Shown: positions 35,601-47,500 of the stretch, piece by piece | How the letters are laid out: each line of letters starts with the position of its first letter | Numbering within the stretch: the first letter of the stretch is position 1 | From: Fistularia commersonii | Lineage: Eukaryota > Chordata > Actinopteri > Syngnathiformes > Fistulariidae | Assembly (NCBI GenBank): GCA_037954325.1 | Contig: JBBMNZ010000017.1 | Location: forward strand, 8,264,501 to 8,328,500 | Direction of reading: 5' to 3' | Length of the DNA stretch: 64,000 bases | The notes under the pieces: model-generated | Told to the model about the DNA's origin: nothing | Databases searched by the model: none | Seen by the model: only the letters and a program-made list of their open reading frames with translations | Position numbers and translations under genes: made by a program

Positions 35601-37277
35601 GAAATTCACAAGAAAAGCCCTTTAAAAAAACTGAAAGGAATAACTTGTGAAGTTATACATTGACACTTAAATCCAATATAAAGAATTTGCCCTCTGTCCT
35701 CTTCTCAGCCAAGAAAACTGTCATTTGGTAACTTTGGCAGTCTACGAAAGAAGAGGCAGGATGAGAGTGAAGAGTACGTGTGTCCCATGGATGTGGAGAT
35801 GCCAAAGGGACGAAGCTTTCAGAAAGGCTTCGAGCTCCAGATCTATGAAGACGACTTGGACCGGCTAGAACAGGTGAGTGTCCTTTCATTGACTGACCAT
35901 GTAATCCAGCTGAAAACAGGCCCCATTGAACTTTTCAAGACGGCACCTAGCAGTTCTTTGTCAAAACTAATTTAATCGAGACCTTTTTTATGCAGCTTTA
36001 TACTCTGCAACTCCTCTGTGAGAGTCATTCATCAAATCAGCGTCAGCCCTGGAGTTAATGAAGAATCCTTCATTCATTCATTCATTCATTCATTCATTCA
36101 TTCATTCATTCATTCATTCGTTCGTTCATTATGTATACCACCTCTGCTGTAGTCGGGGCCACATGCGCTTGGAGCCTATTCCGGCATCTTTTTGCCAGTC
36201 AGGGTTCAGTACCAGTAGATCCAAGGGCTGTATATAGGGACATACAACCATTTACTCTTTCATTCCCATTTCCCAGCAATTTAGTGTCTTCAGTGTATGT
36301 ACCTTTATGTTTTTGGATTGTTGGAGAAAACCACGCTGACACAGGGGAAAATTCAAACTCCCAACAGCACGAGTCCTGAGCTTAATGAAGTAACAAATGT
36401 TATAAATTCACACACTTCAGAATGTTAAAAATATGAAACTAATACAAATTATATAATTAAAAACACAAGACAGTAATAAATACTAATGAATTGCCCTAAA
36501 ATACGTCAGATTAAAAAATAAATAAAAACACAAGGCTTCATTTCTGAAGTTTTAACACAAGAAATAAAACAATTTGGATAGTTGTCAAATCTTGTCGCAG
36601 CAACTGGACTTGGCTTTTCCTACTGTATAGGTTTCATCTCTCATCCTGGAGGCTTTTTCAGTCCTGAGAAGTGAACGATTGACCGGAACCCTGGTGGCTG
36701 AGAATCTTCACAGAGAGACAATTGAGTGACCAAAGGTTGTAATGCAATCGCTATTATTGCATTACAGTCAAATGTAATGTGGTTACAGTGATGCGACACC
36801 AACACTGTTTGTCTGTGAAGGTTCTTAGACACTGAGGTCACAGTCTGCCATTGGCCAATCTTATCGCGACAACTAGACTTTGTTTCAAGGAAAAAAAATT
36901 ATGTCCAGTTGCCGTGGTAAGATTTGACGATGATAGACCAACAATATTGCTCGAAGTGCTGAGTTTGAAAGACGCTTCTTGTTTTTCCTAGATGGACGAC
37001 TCAGAGGGAACTGTGCGCCAGATTGGAGCTTTTTCTGAGGGGATCCAAAACCTGACCGTAAGAACATTTCACTCGACAGCTGTCCAAAATTTTCTGGGAT
37101 GAAATTAGTGTTTGTTTTGGTCATTGTAACCAAGTTTCTGTTTTGAAAGTGATTTCTTTTCTTTTTTTTCCCACCCAATGCATCTTTCTCTAGAGCATGC
37201 TAAAAGATGATGAATTCTTCAAAGAGATTTCAAACTCTCCCAACCCCAGTGTGACAGACGACGACTCCAACGCCTGA
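20673..37277 (+). CDS. ppfibp1: Liprin-beta-1 (PTPRF-interacting protein-binding protein 1)
   Basis: A cytoplasmic scaffold of the liprin family that binds liprin-alpha at adhesion and synaptic sites. Coding exons: 20673-20736, 21276-21481, 22287-22376, 22453-22566, 23223-23354, 24056-24148, 25324-25416, 26044-26161, 26364-26408, 27460-27521, 27597-27681, 27987-28120, 28799-28896, 30140-30200, 30709-30883, 31959-31991, 32627-32768, 32907-33038, 33913-34063, 34152-34263, 34368-34456, 34716-34838, 34938-35063, 35152-35340, 35709-35873, 36992-37057 and 37194-37277. Frame is continuous, giving 993 residues with all exons (human about 1,010). Start MMSDASDMLAAALEQMDGII matches the vertebrate N-terminus. 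Coiled coil spans roughly residues 95-385. Three SAM domains lie near 627-700, 709-770 and 791-865. The C-terminus is acidic. Exons 26364-26408 and 31959-31991 are multiples of three and probably alternative. The region encoded at 27987-30200 is poorly conserved with mammals. Confidence 0.96.
28143..28380 (+). mobile_element. tRNA-derived SINE, copy 1 (ppfibp1 intron)
   Basis: A diverged tRNA-like head retains a B-box-like GGTTCAATTCCCGG. The body TGTCGAAGTGCTGTTGAGCA continues into AGACACTGAACCCC, and the tail is AATTTCCCCATCGGGATTAG followed by TTATT repeats. It is the same family and orientation as the copy at 29866. It begins only about 20 bases after the donor of the exon ending at 28120. 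The body resembles the core shared by several fish SINE families; the exact family was not assigned. Confidence 0.82.
29074..29868 (+). pseudogene. 18S rRNA pseudogene with attached ITS1 fragment
   Basis: Positions 29074-29640 match the 3' half of eukaryotic 18S rRNA in order. Landmarks are GCATTTGCCGAGAATGTTTT, ACCATAAACGATGCC, CAACTTCTTAGAGGGACAAG, GGGATTGGGGATTCCAATTA and the exact 18S 3' end CTGCGGAAGGATCATTA. About 0.3 kb is missing at about 29249, joining TCTTTGG to CATGCTAGCTAG. About 0.1 kb is missing at about 29519, removing the universally conserved decoding-site stretch. A short deletion also removes AGATACCGTC-type sequence near 29150. After 29640 the GC-rich sequence to about 29868 is contiguous with the 18S end and is read as ITS1. 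The many substitutions and deletions show it is not a working rRNA. It lies in the ppfibp1 intron between exons ending 28896 and starting 30140. Confidence 0.9.
29866..30098 (+). mobile_element. tRNA-derived SINE, copy 2
   Basis: The head GGCGCAGGAGGTAGAGCAAT carries an A-box-like element and GGTTCAATCCCGG the B box. The body is GTGTCGAAGTGTTGTTGAGC continuing AAGACACTGAACC. The tail AATTTCCCTGCAGGGATTAA ends in TAAAGG and TTATTATTATC. Better preserved than the copy at 28143. It directly abuts the ITS1 part of the rRNA pseudogene. Confidence 0.88.
32371..32426 (+). CDS. ppfibp1: Candidate alternative terminal exon of ppfibp1
   Basis: A pyrimidine-rich acceptor ending TGAATGCAG at 32370 is followed by an ORF that continues in phase from the exon ending at 30883 or the microexon ending at 31991. 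It encodes AINMLPRLVRGKKKKSSF and then TGA. If used, it would end liprin-beta-1 before its three SAM domains with a very basic tail. There is no consensus AATAAA close by, and I do not recognise the peptide from known isoforms, so this is a prediction from frame and splice signal alone. Confidence 0.35.
36068..36380. repeat. (ATTC)n tract and linked degenerate interspersed repeat
   Basis: About 13 ATTC units at 36068-36120, then a few TTCG/ATTC variants. They are followed by a diverged copy of a repeat common in fish genomes, recognisable by GGAGCCTATTCCGGCATC, CATACAACCATTTACTCTTT and the near-terminal block ending in AAATTCAAACTCC. Repeat class not assigned. It lies in the ppfibp1 intron between 35873 and 36992. 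Confidence 0.6.
36590..36930 (-). repeat. Intronic repeat with direct and inverted terminal modules, Penelope-like candidate
   Basis: The module AATCTTGTCGCAGCAACTGG (36589-36608) recurs directly as AATCTTATCGCGACAACTAG (36856-36875). It recurs inverted at about 36904-36926 (TCCAGTTGCCGTGGTAAGAT). Read on the minus strand, 36631-36661 contains a CTGA block, a short stem and GAAAC. This resembles a fish-wide repeat with CTCATCCAAGAGGCTTCTTC. The Penelope assignment is inferred from the repeat layout and that motif. Confidence 0.45.
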
Positions 37278-38110
37278 GAGTGTTTGCAGCAGGAAACGCA
37301 GTTCCTGCCAAGACCGACCCTCCCCAACCTGCACACTGACTTTTCTCAGCAAACCCCAAGAATTCTCCCATGTTTCCTTTTTGTTTAAGTGTTAAAATTT
37401 GAAAAACAAGCCACAAGTACTTCCATATCCGTCTGTCTTTGTGTTAAAAGACTGCGTTGTGAAATGCTCCAGCCCAACAGCCGCTGTTACTTCTTCATCG
37501 TTGCCTGAAGACGGAGTGACATTTAGGGTGACACCACTGCCTGCCAGCTTGTTTCTGGATATTTTTTTATACGTAGATTTGTGCTGGCATCGGTCCGCCT
37601 TTAACAAAAAATGGATTTAATGGATAGAAATGGATTTAAGAATATGTCCACATTGATTTTAATATGTCTTTAAATGGCATTTTTTGCTGTTGAAATGCTC
37701 AAAAGGGGAACTTCAATTAGAATTGAAGTATCGAGTTATTTAAAAGAAACAGCTGCTATGTTTTCTTAACATTTCAAATTAAATGTTTTCTATTTTATCC
37801 TCCACAGATCATTAACAGGTTCTCACTCAACCATCATTTTCTGCATGCGTCTCATATCGTACAGTGCAAAGTCTAATGAATATCATTGCATGTTGTATCT
37901 GGCACGTTAACCTACGTTTACCACATGTTTTATTTTTTACTTCAATGAATTTTAAATAGAATCTCAGTTACAGATGATAATTTGTCTGCTGTGGCAGATT
38001 CAAGATGTATCCTATTATAAAGTTGGAATACAGACGGTTCTTTTATCTTGAGAAAAAAAAAAAAACTTCAACACTTTTAAGACCAATAAAGTTATTTAAT
38101 TCCATCTGAA
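37278..38110 (+). other. ppfibp1: ppfibp1 3' untranslated region
   Basis: It runs from the TGA at 37275-37277 to the poly(A) signal AATAAA at 38085-38090, followed by GT/T-rich sequence. It contains no other feature that I recognise. Confidence 0.65.
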
Positions 38111-39134
38111 TGGATTTCTTAAATCCATGTGGGTGTTCGAAGGGACGAGCAGTCTCCCCTGCATCTTATTAGGTGCTAAATTAGAGCTATTGCATCGAAT
38201 CCTCCGGACTTTTTTTTTAACAACATGCACTTTGGAGCATACAAAACACAAAGCTAATGACACATGAAATTTAATGAAAACATTTATTTACTGCAAAACT
38301 CAAACAAGATTCAACCTTCCTCCACGGAACATGAAGTGCATGAGTAGAAACAAGAGGGAAAAAACATCTGGGACTGCAGAATGTCCTCTCCTTGTGCCAG
38401 ATATCACTGGAAATGTCTTAGTGGTAAGTTTGGGATATTTTCTTTATGGCCAACATTCAAAAAAAAAAAGCATAGCAGTAGTTTCTCATGTCATAAATGA
38501 TCAGAAGAAAAAGAAGCGATATTTGGGAACCGCAGTGTTATTATTTCCTGACGAGGATTTAAACCATCAGTCACTTTTTATTTTAACACCCCGTTTCAAA
38601 CTTCTTTTTCCATCGAGCTTGTTATGGTTTGAAGTGACAACTTTTAAATCCACAAATGTAAAAATATAAAAGATAGTCATTGATGTTACTCAGGATGTCA
38701 ACACATGATAAACAAAAGTCAGGGAGCTTAAATGCTGGTAAACTGGGTGATTTCATGAGTACAATAGTTATAAAATCTAGAAATCCAAGGGATTATCTGA
38801 ACTTTATTTTTCTTTAGGTCCTCCGGTGTCCTCCATCATACCTCATTGGAAACGGTATAGGAATTAAGCTGCATCAGCTTACACTTTAAAGACTTATGTC
38901 CTGAATAAATCTGATCAAATTAGATCATGTATTCAGCTCCATTCGGTTCAACTTGGAACCTACCCAGCGGAAAGGAATTGAATCGAATTCACTTTTTTTT
39001 AGAAGATTGTGGCCGCAGAGCGCCCCCTGGCGCGCCACACTCTGTACTGCCTTTTCCAAAGTGGCGCATGCGTAGTTGGTGCACATCGGGAAAGTCCTCA
39101 CCCGAGCTGCAGGAGTGGAGCTTTGCAGGACGAC
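38111..39134. other. Intergenic region between ppfibp1 and endou, including endou promoter
   Basis: It is AT-rich to about 38990, then a short GC-rich stretch leads into the endou start. A CTCF-like motif (AGCGCCCCCTGGCGCGCCA, 39019-39037) lies about 100 bases upstream of the endou ATG. The reading frame at 38274-38669 has no protein-like features. Confidence 0.5.
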
Positions 39135-42100
39135 ATGGATTCGAGGTGTGTGCTCGCATTTTCCTTTTATTTTATCCTGATTAATTGTCCGATCGATTTG
39201 TCACGCGTTTGACGTTATGCTTGGCAACCGATCTGACCCCCCCCCCCTATCTTAGTAGATAAATAAAACATGTTCAAATATTATTGTCAGGTTCTGTGGA
39301 GTTCTCGTCCTTCTGTTTCTCAGTGGACTGAACGGATCAAGGTACAGATCACAACATGCACTCACTCCTGATCATCATGCACTTTTATTTTGTGTGTGTG
39401 TGTGTGTATTTGTGTGAGCGTGTTCTCAGTTTACTCCCTGACTTGTTTCCACAGGCCAACCTTGAACCAGGAACTTTCCACTCTTTTCAATGAGCTGTGG
39501 AGTTTGGATGTGAACCGGATGATGCCTGGCACGGATTACACAATCTCTGTCCAGGTTGCTGACCCCCTTCTAATCTTGTTTCACTTCAAACTTGTGTTCA
39601 CAGAGAAATAAACATGTGCTTGACCTCCTCTCCTCCAGGGCAGGGCTGGGTTTGTCACTCAGGGCAGCAATGTTGCGCAGGATCACGCCTCCCTGCCTCT
39701 CTTCTCCAACGTGGATGAGAACAAACTGAAGAACAAGACCACCATCTCTCGTGAGTGACCTCATTTCTCGTGTCCGTTTCCTTTCGTGTCACCGGAAGGC
39801 TTTGCAGTTCTGAACGTGTCTGCAGGCTTTATGAAGCTGCTGGACAACTACGAGCATCAGACGGGCGTTACAGAGCAAGTCACGGCCGAGGAGCTGACAG
39901 AGGCCAGTCTCTTCCTGGATGCCGTCTTGCAGACCGAAGTTATGAAGGTGTGAAATTTGTAGAATTATAGTCACTTTATTAGTATTAAAACTTCATTGTC
40001 AAGTCAGCTTTTTCAAGGAACTACCTGAAAGTAAAGTATCACTTCAAAATCAGCCTGAATGTTAAAATCCTGTCAAAAAGAAATAAACTTCATATTCAGC
40101 ACGAGATAAGAAGAAGTGGGCGTGAAAAACAAATTGTGCCCCAGTGAAAAAATAATTCAAAAATGTTGAAAATCACTTGGACTAACATGTAACCTTGAAC
40201 CTGTAAGAAATCACTTAAAAAAAAAGAAAAAGAAAGAAAAGAAATTGACCGAAGCCATCAGGCAGAGTTTGGTGAGAAAATCAGATTTTTCTGAATTTGA
40301 TCCAAAATTTGACCAAAAATTGAATATAGATCAATACAAAGTTTCCAGCGGGAAAATGTATCATCATTTTAGGAAACAGTGGAAAGTGACAAGGGAGCAA
40401 TTTCTTTAAAATTAGCTGTTTAAAAGGTATGTGCTTATCTTAAAAGCATGACATTTATTCATTTTTTAAGTGGAATTAAATTTCATTATGCTGTAGTGAG
40501 TAGTTCCCTGTTTTTCCAAGTATAAGCAGATAATTATCAGTATTGATGATCGAAACAGGCTGCTGAGTTTTCTTATTTTTTTGTTGTTTTTTTCTTCAAT
40601 ATAAGCCACTTCCACTGAGAAATATTGAAAAAAAAAAAATCCCAGTTTTTCCATCTCATTGTTTTTTGACTCGTGCAACACGGGGGCCGGATCTCATCTC
40701 CAGGGGGAGTTTTCTTTTTTCCTTTTCATTCTTTTCCTGCTTCCCTGAACTCATTGCTTCAAGATGTTGGAAGGAGAAAATAAAACATATGTGGCAGCTG
40801 CATTCCGCTCAGGATTCTTCCCCCTCACGAGACCCCAGAGCCTGTTTCCCCGCAGTACTTTTTACATTTCAAGGAATACAAAGTTCATAACATAAAATAA
40901 TTGTTATAAATGGAACTTGGGAGTTTGATAGTCTCGTGTCCTTTTGATATTAGCAGTAAATTTTTCTGATGCAATCTGTTATTAATACATAAAACATCTG
41001 CAGGCAAGACATTTGTTTTGCTCATAAATATGGTTGAATATTGCGATTAAAGTCTTAAATACAGTCAGTCAAGTATTTAGTTTTACACCTCATGGCGATC
41101 TTGAATTGAACTGAAATTTCAGGATGAAAATGTGAATGGATGTGATTTTTTTTTTTTTTTTTTTTTTTTTTTCCTCTCCCACCTCCAGCGAGCTCACAAG
41201 TATCTGGTGGGTAAAGGCCAGTCCAACTCCAACCTGAGGCTTTTCAAGAATCAGCTGAAGCTGATCTGGTTCCACCTGTATCACAGACAGAGGAACACCG
41301 GGTGAGAACCCCGAACACCCAGGACAACACAACACACACAGCTGTTTGTTAAACTTGACCCCGGGTTCAGACGCCGTGTGTTTCCCTCCGCCGGACAGCC
41401 TGGACTCGTGCGGGTTCGAACACGTGTTCGTGGGGGAGCTGAGATCCGGAACTGAAATCATCGGTTTTCACAACTGGATCCAGTTTTACCTGCAAGAGAA
41501 AGGCAACCATCTGGACTATAAAGGTTACAAGGCCAGAGACCAGGACCTCGTAAGAGAAACCCCGATCCGAGTCAGAACTGAACTAAAAACTAAGAACTCG
41601 TTACTTGTTTTTGCAGAAGTTTCTCTTGAAGAAAAGAACTTTGTTGCCTTTTTTGTTTGTTCTTTTTGTGCAACTCTGCAACCCTATATCGACTGGCAAC
41701 GTAAAACGCAAATCATTTACGCAATACAGTGTTCTGTGAAAGCAAAACGTGGGGAGAAGCATTGACAGAATACCACCGCTCACAAAGCCTTTATAATAAA
41801 TCCAATTTCTGTATAAAAATGGGAAAAATACAAATATATCTTCTTTACTTTTTAGCTTTTGCCTTCAGGGGTCGCTAAGCCGAATCAATCCTCTCCAACT
41901 TAACCCCTATTTTCTGTATCCCCTTCTCTAACTAACTTCATGTCCTTGTTCATAAATGTATAATTTCATGAAATATATGATGAGCAATTTGTAAGAGATG
42001 CTGATGTTCCTTACTCTATTTGCAAAAGATTTATTTAAAATGACTCTACATGTGATGGTATCACACCAAAGTACTACACTGAGTAAAACGCTAATTCCTT

Positions 42101-42403
42101 TTTGTCTCTGATACTTTCCATCTTCAGCCTGATCAAGACGACCACGTCCTGAACCTACAGTTCAGCTGGCGCGGCGTCGTCAAGCCCGTGGGCAGCTCCT
42201 TCATCGGGACCAGCCCGGAGTTCGAGATGGCCATCTTCACCGTCCTCTTCCTCATGAACACCGAGAGGAGCACCGCCGTGCTGGTCAACATCGACCAGTG
42301 TCAGATGGAGCTCGTCGTGATCCGGCACGGGCGCTCGCTGGGGACGGCGTATCCCCGGCTGCTCAGCAGCAACAGCAGGCACGTCAGACGTCAATCGCAC
42401 TGA
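39135..42403 (+). CDS. endou: Poly(U)-specific endoribonuclease (EndoU/XendoU family), secreted form
   Basis: EndoU enzymes cut single-stranded RNA after uridines, leaving 2',3'-cyclic phosphates. Eight exons join in frame: 39135-39145, 39291-39341, 39455-39554, 39639-39750, 39826-39947, 41189-41301, 41399-41549 and 42128-42403, giving 311 residues. A signal peptide (MDSRFCGVLVLLFLSGLNGS) precedes the XendoU domain, which begins at about residue 25. The catalytic triad is visible: His178 in FEHVFVGE, His194 in GFHNW and Lys239 in WRGVVKPVGS; its spacing agrees with Xenopus XendoU. No somatomedin-B domain is present, unlike human ENDOU, so it may be one of the shorter fish paralogues. The first coding exon has only 11 coding bases. 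The candidate poly(A) signal is at 43134-43146. Confidence 0.92.
41143..41172. repeat. endou: Poly(T) tract before endou exon 6
   Basis: About 29 consecutive T bases form the polypyrimidine tract just upstream of the acceptor CTCCAG at 41183-41188. Confidence 0.85.
41850..41945 (-). mobile_element. RTE LINE 3'-end fragment in endou intron 7
   Basis: GCCTTCAGGGGTCGCTAAGC and the following TATCCCCTTCTCTAACTAAC and TTCATGTCC are the reverse complement of the same RTE 3' terminus seen at 2230-2376. It is a short, 5'-truncated copy on the minus strand. Confidence 0.75.
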
Positions 42404-44588
<2,185 letters not shown>

Positions 44589-47500
44589 TTAAGAGAACAA
44601 CACTTTCTTGATGTAAGCCACTGTCGTGAAGTTCAGCAGCATGTTTACATGCTCGTTTCCAGGAAGTTCCTTCAGTACCACCGGCTGCTTCTGCTGCCCC
44701 ACCCAGCGCTTGCACTGGACGGCGCTCAACAGGTTGACCGTGCCGTCGCCGTCACCGTACAACACCGTGGGCTCCACGTCGGGAAACTTGTCCGGATATT
44801 GAAAGGCCTCCGATGTGGGGATGCCGCTGCCGTACAAGCAGTGGACGGCGACGCCGGGCGGCGAGAGGTCAAAGAGCAGGGGCTCGGTATCCTGACGCAT
44901 CGACCAGCCGTCCTCGAAGCCGATGTCCGTGTAGAAGCGCTTGTAGTCCATCACGGTGTAGTTGGCGGTCAGAGTTTGAATCAACACCTAGATGGGAGCG
45001 AAAAAAGGGAAACCAGCATTCAAGTCAGAGTGATGAAAGAGGAAATCTATTTCAACCAAAATCTTTTGCAATTCATCCCACCAACTTCGACCTGTTTGAT
45101 CCATAACGTTTTCAAAATGGGTTAAAACCTTGAAAACGTGGAGAAATTAAGTTTCTATTCTGCTTCCAGTGGGGGGTCAACTCAAATTCTCTCACAAGTC
45201 CTCCACAAAATAAAATCATATATTTGAGAGGAAAGAGGAAAATACTAAATTTGAATAAATAGATGAATAATCGCTAAAAAGTCAACAGGACTTCACGTGA
45301 AGATTTGCAAGAAATTAAATCAAACTTTCCCAAGAAATGCGACTGAAAAAAAGACATTTTTTTTAACTTTTTTTTTGTAAATAATTTGTGCAAAATGTGA
45401 GGAAAACAAATAGAGCTATAATATATCACCCCAAGAAATACCACAGAAATTGAGTGCATTTTTTGTAAATAACCTGTGCCAAATCTGAAGAAAACAAACA
45501 GAGCTAAAATATAAAACCCCAAGAAATGCCATCAAATATGAGCATGTTTTTAATTAAAAGATTGTAAATAATTTGTGCAAAACCTTGAGAAAAAAAAAAG
45601 TAATTGCCCCAAGAAATGCCAAAAAATTGAGTAAATTTTTTGTAAATAACCTGTGCCAAACCTGAAGAAAAAAAAGCTAAAATATAAAACAACAGAGATG
45701 CCACCAAAAATAGGTACATTTAAAAAAAAAAAACTGGAAATACTGTGTCCAAAATATCAAGAAAAAAATAGATCTTTTTTTAAAGAATATTTGAAATAAT
45801 ATGTGCCAAACCTGAAGAAAAAAAAAAAAAGTAAAAAAAAAAAAAAAAAGTTTAATTTCAAACTCAGAAGGCTTCCTCCTGCATGTCCATGCACACACAA
45901 ACCTTATCTTTGGGCCAGGAGTGGACGTAGGGCAGCAGCCAGGAGGTGGAGACAGCGGATCGCTGCTGCGAGCGAATCTTGAGCGGCCTGATTACAGGGA
46001 TGTTATTATTGTCACCTGATGGCAGAGAAGAAGAACCTGTCAAGGGGAAGTGAAACTAGCCATATAAAATCTGACCAGGAACAAAAACCCGCCATGTATT
46101 ATTTTTTTTTACTGGCTTCTTTGTACATTTGGGCCCCTTACAGGAACCTGCATCAATCAACTGGAAAACACCCTGAGTGGCACAAGAGCCAACGAAACCG
46201 AACTCTGTTCACGAGTTTTGGGGGGGAAATTATGAGGGATAAAGACAAAAAGTCAAGACTGCTTTGTACTGGTTTGACAGAAACTGGTTCCTTCTCTTTT
46301 GGGGGAAATAGCAGGTGTTTGTGGAACCACACTTACAACGGATGTGAACATTTTCAATTGCCCCTATGGTTCCTCACTTCTTATACATAATTTATGCACA
46401 TGCAGGCACAAATATTAATAGATAATATATGCACACCCACACACACACACACACACATGTATATAACATATACGTGTGTGTTTTGTCTTGATATATAGAC
46501 AAGTGTGTGTGTGTGTGTGGTCTGAAAGAACAGTTTTCTTTTCCCCCACAGGCTGACAGACTCCCGAAATACAAACCCCCAGTAACATTTTACTTGCCTT
46601 CCTTGATTTATAACCGTTTATTACTGATTACTGCATGTTAAGAAGAAGAAGAAGAATGTCCTTGATACCCGTCTTCCATACTGGTGTGTGTCCATGCACT
46701 GGTGCATGTATTGTCTCATGTTATTGTGGGCTACTGTCTCTACGGCAATCCGTCTGGTGTGAAGCGAGTGTACCAAGTCAGAATTTCATTGCATCGTCTG
46801 AATGGCCATTTTCTTACAGCATATATGACAAGAAAAATCTTGAATTCAACCATGCTAGTTGCCTCCAGCAATGGTTTGACCCTCCTTCCAGCTGTCATTC
46901 TTCACCCCTCACCGACTTTGTATTGGTCTGACTGGTTAGTCTGTTTTGAAAACGGGATTTTTTTTCTTCCGACACTGAAAAAAAACACAAGGTTTTACTT
47001 CTAGATTGAGGTCCTGTCTTCATCTGAGACATGTCACACCGTCACGCACGGATGTAAAAATAACCTGGGATGTTTTTTTTCTTGCCCCTCCCTCCGTGTC
47101 TCACCTGAGGTGAGCACGCGAAGGGTCTTGGCCACCCCGGCCCACGGCGGCCCCAGAGAGATGAAAGCCTTGATGTATTTGTCTTTCCAGACTTGTGGCT
47201 GATTGTTGAGGAAGTACAGCGTGTACATATTTCCCATGCTGTGAGCGATCATCACCACCGGCCCCCCGGCTTTCTCCGCCATCTCCTCGATGAGCTGCTG
47301 CAGTGCGAGGAAGTAGTCCTTGTTTTCGTCTGGCAAGGAGGGAAGCGGGAAAGGTCAGTCAGTGTGTGTGTCTGTGTGTGTGTGTGTATGTGTGTGCGCG
47401 CGCTTACTCACTTGGGGCTTTCCTCCAATCGTATGGCGCTCCTCTGACGTCATCATCTCTGGTATAGCCCCACTCCACCAGTGCCTGCACTATGGTGAAG

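Noticed and set aside
38274..38669. 131-codon frame downstream of ppfibp1
   Set aside because: Low-complexity lysine-rich composition, beyond the ppfibp1 poly(A) signal, no family recognised.
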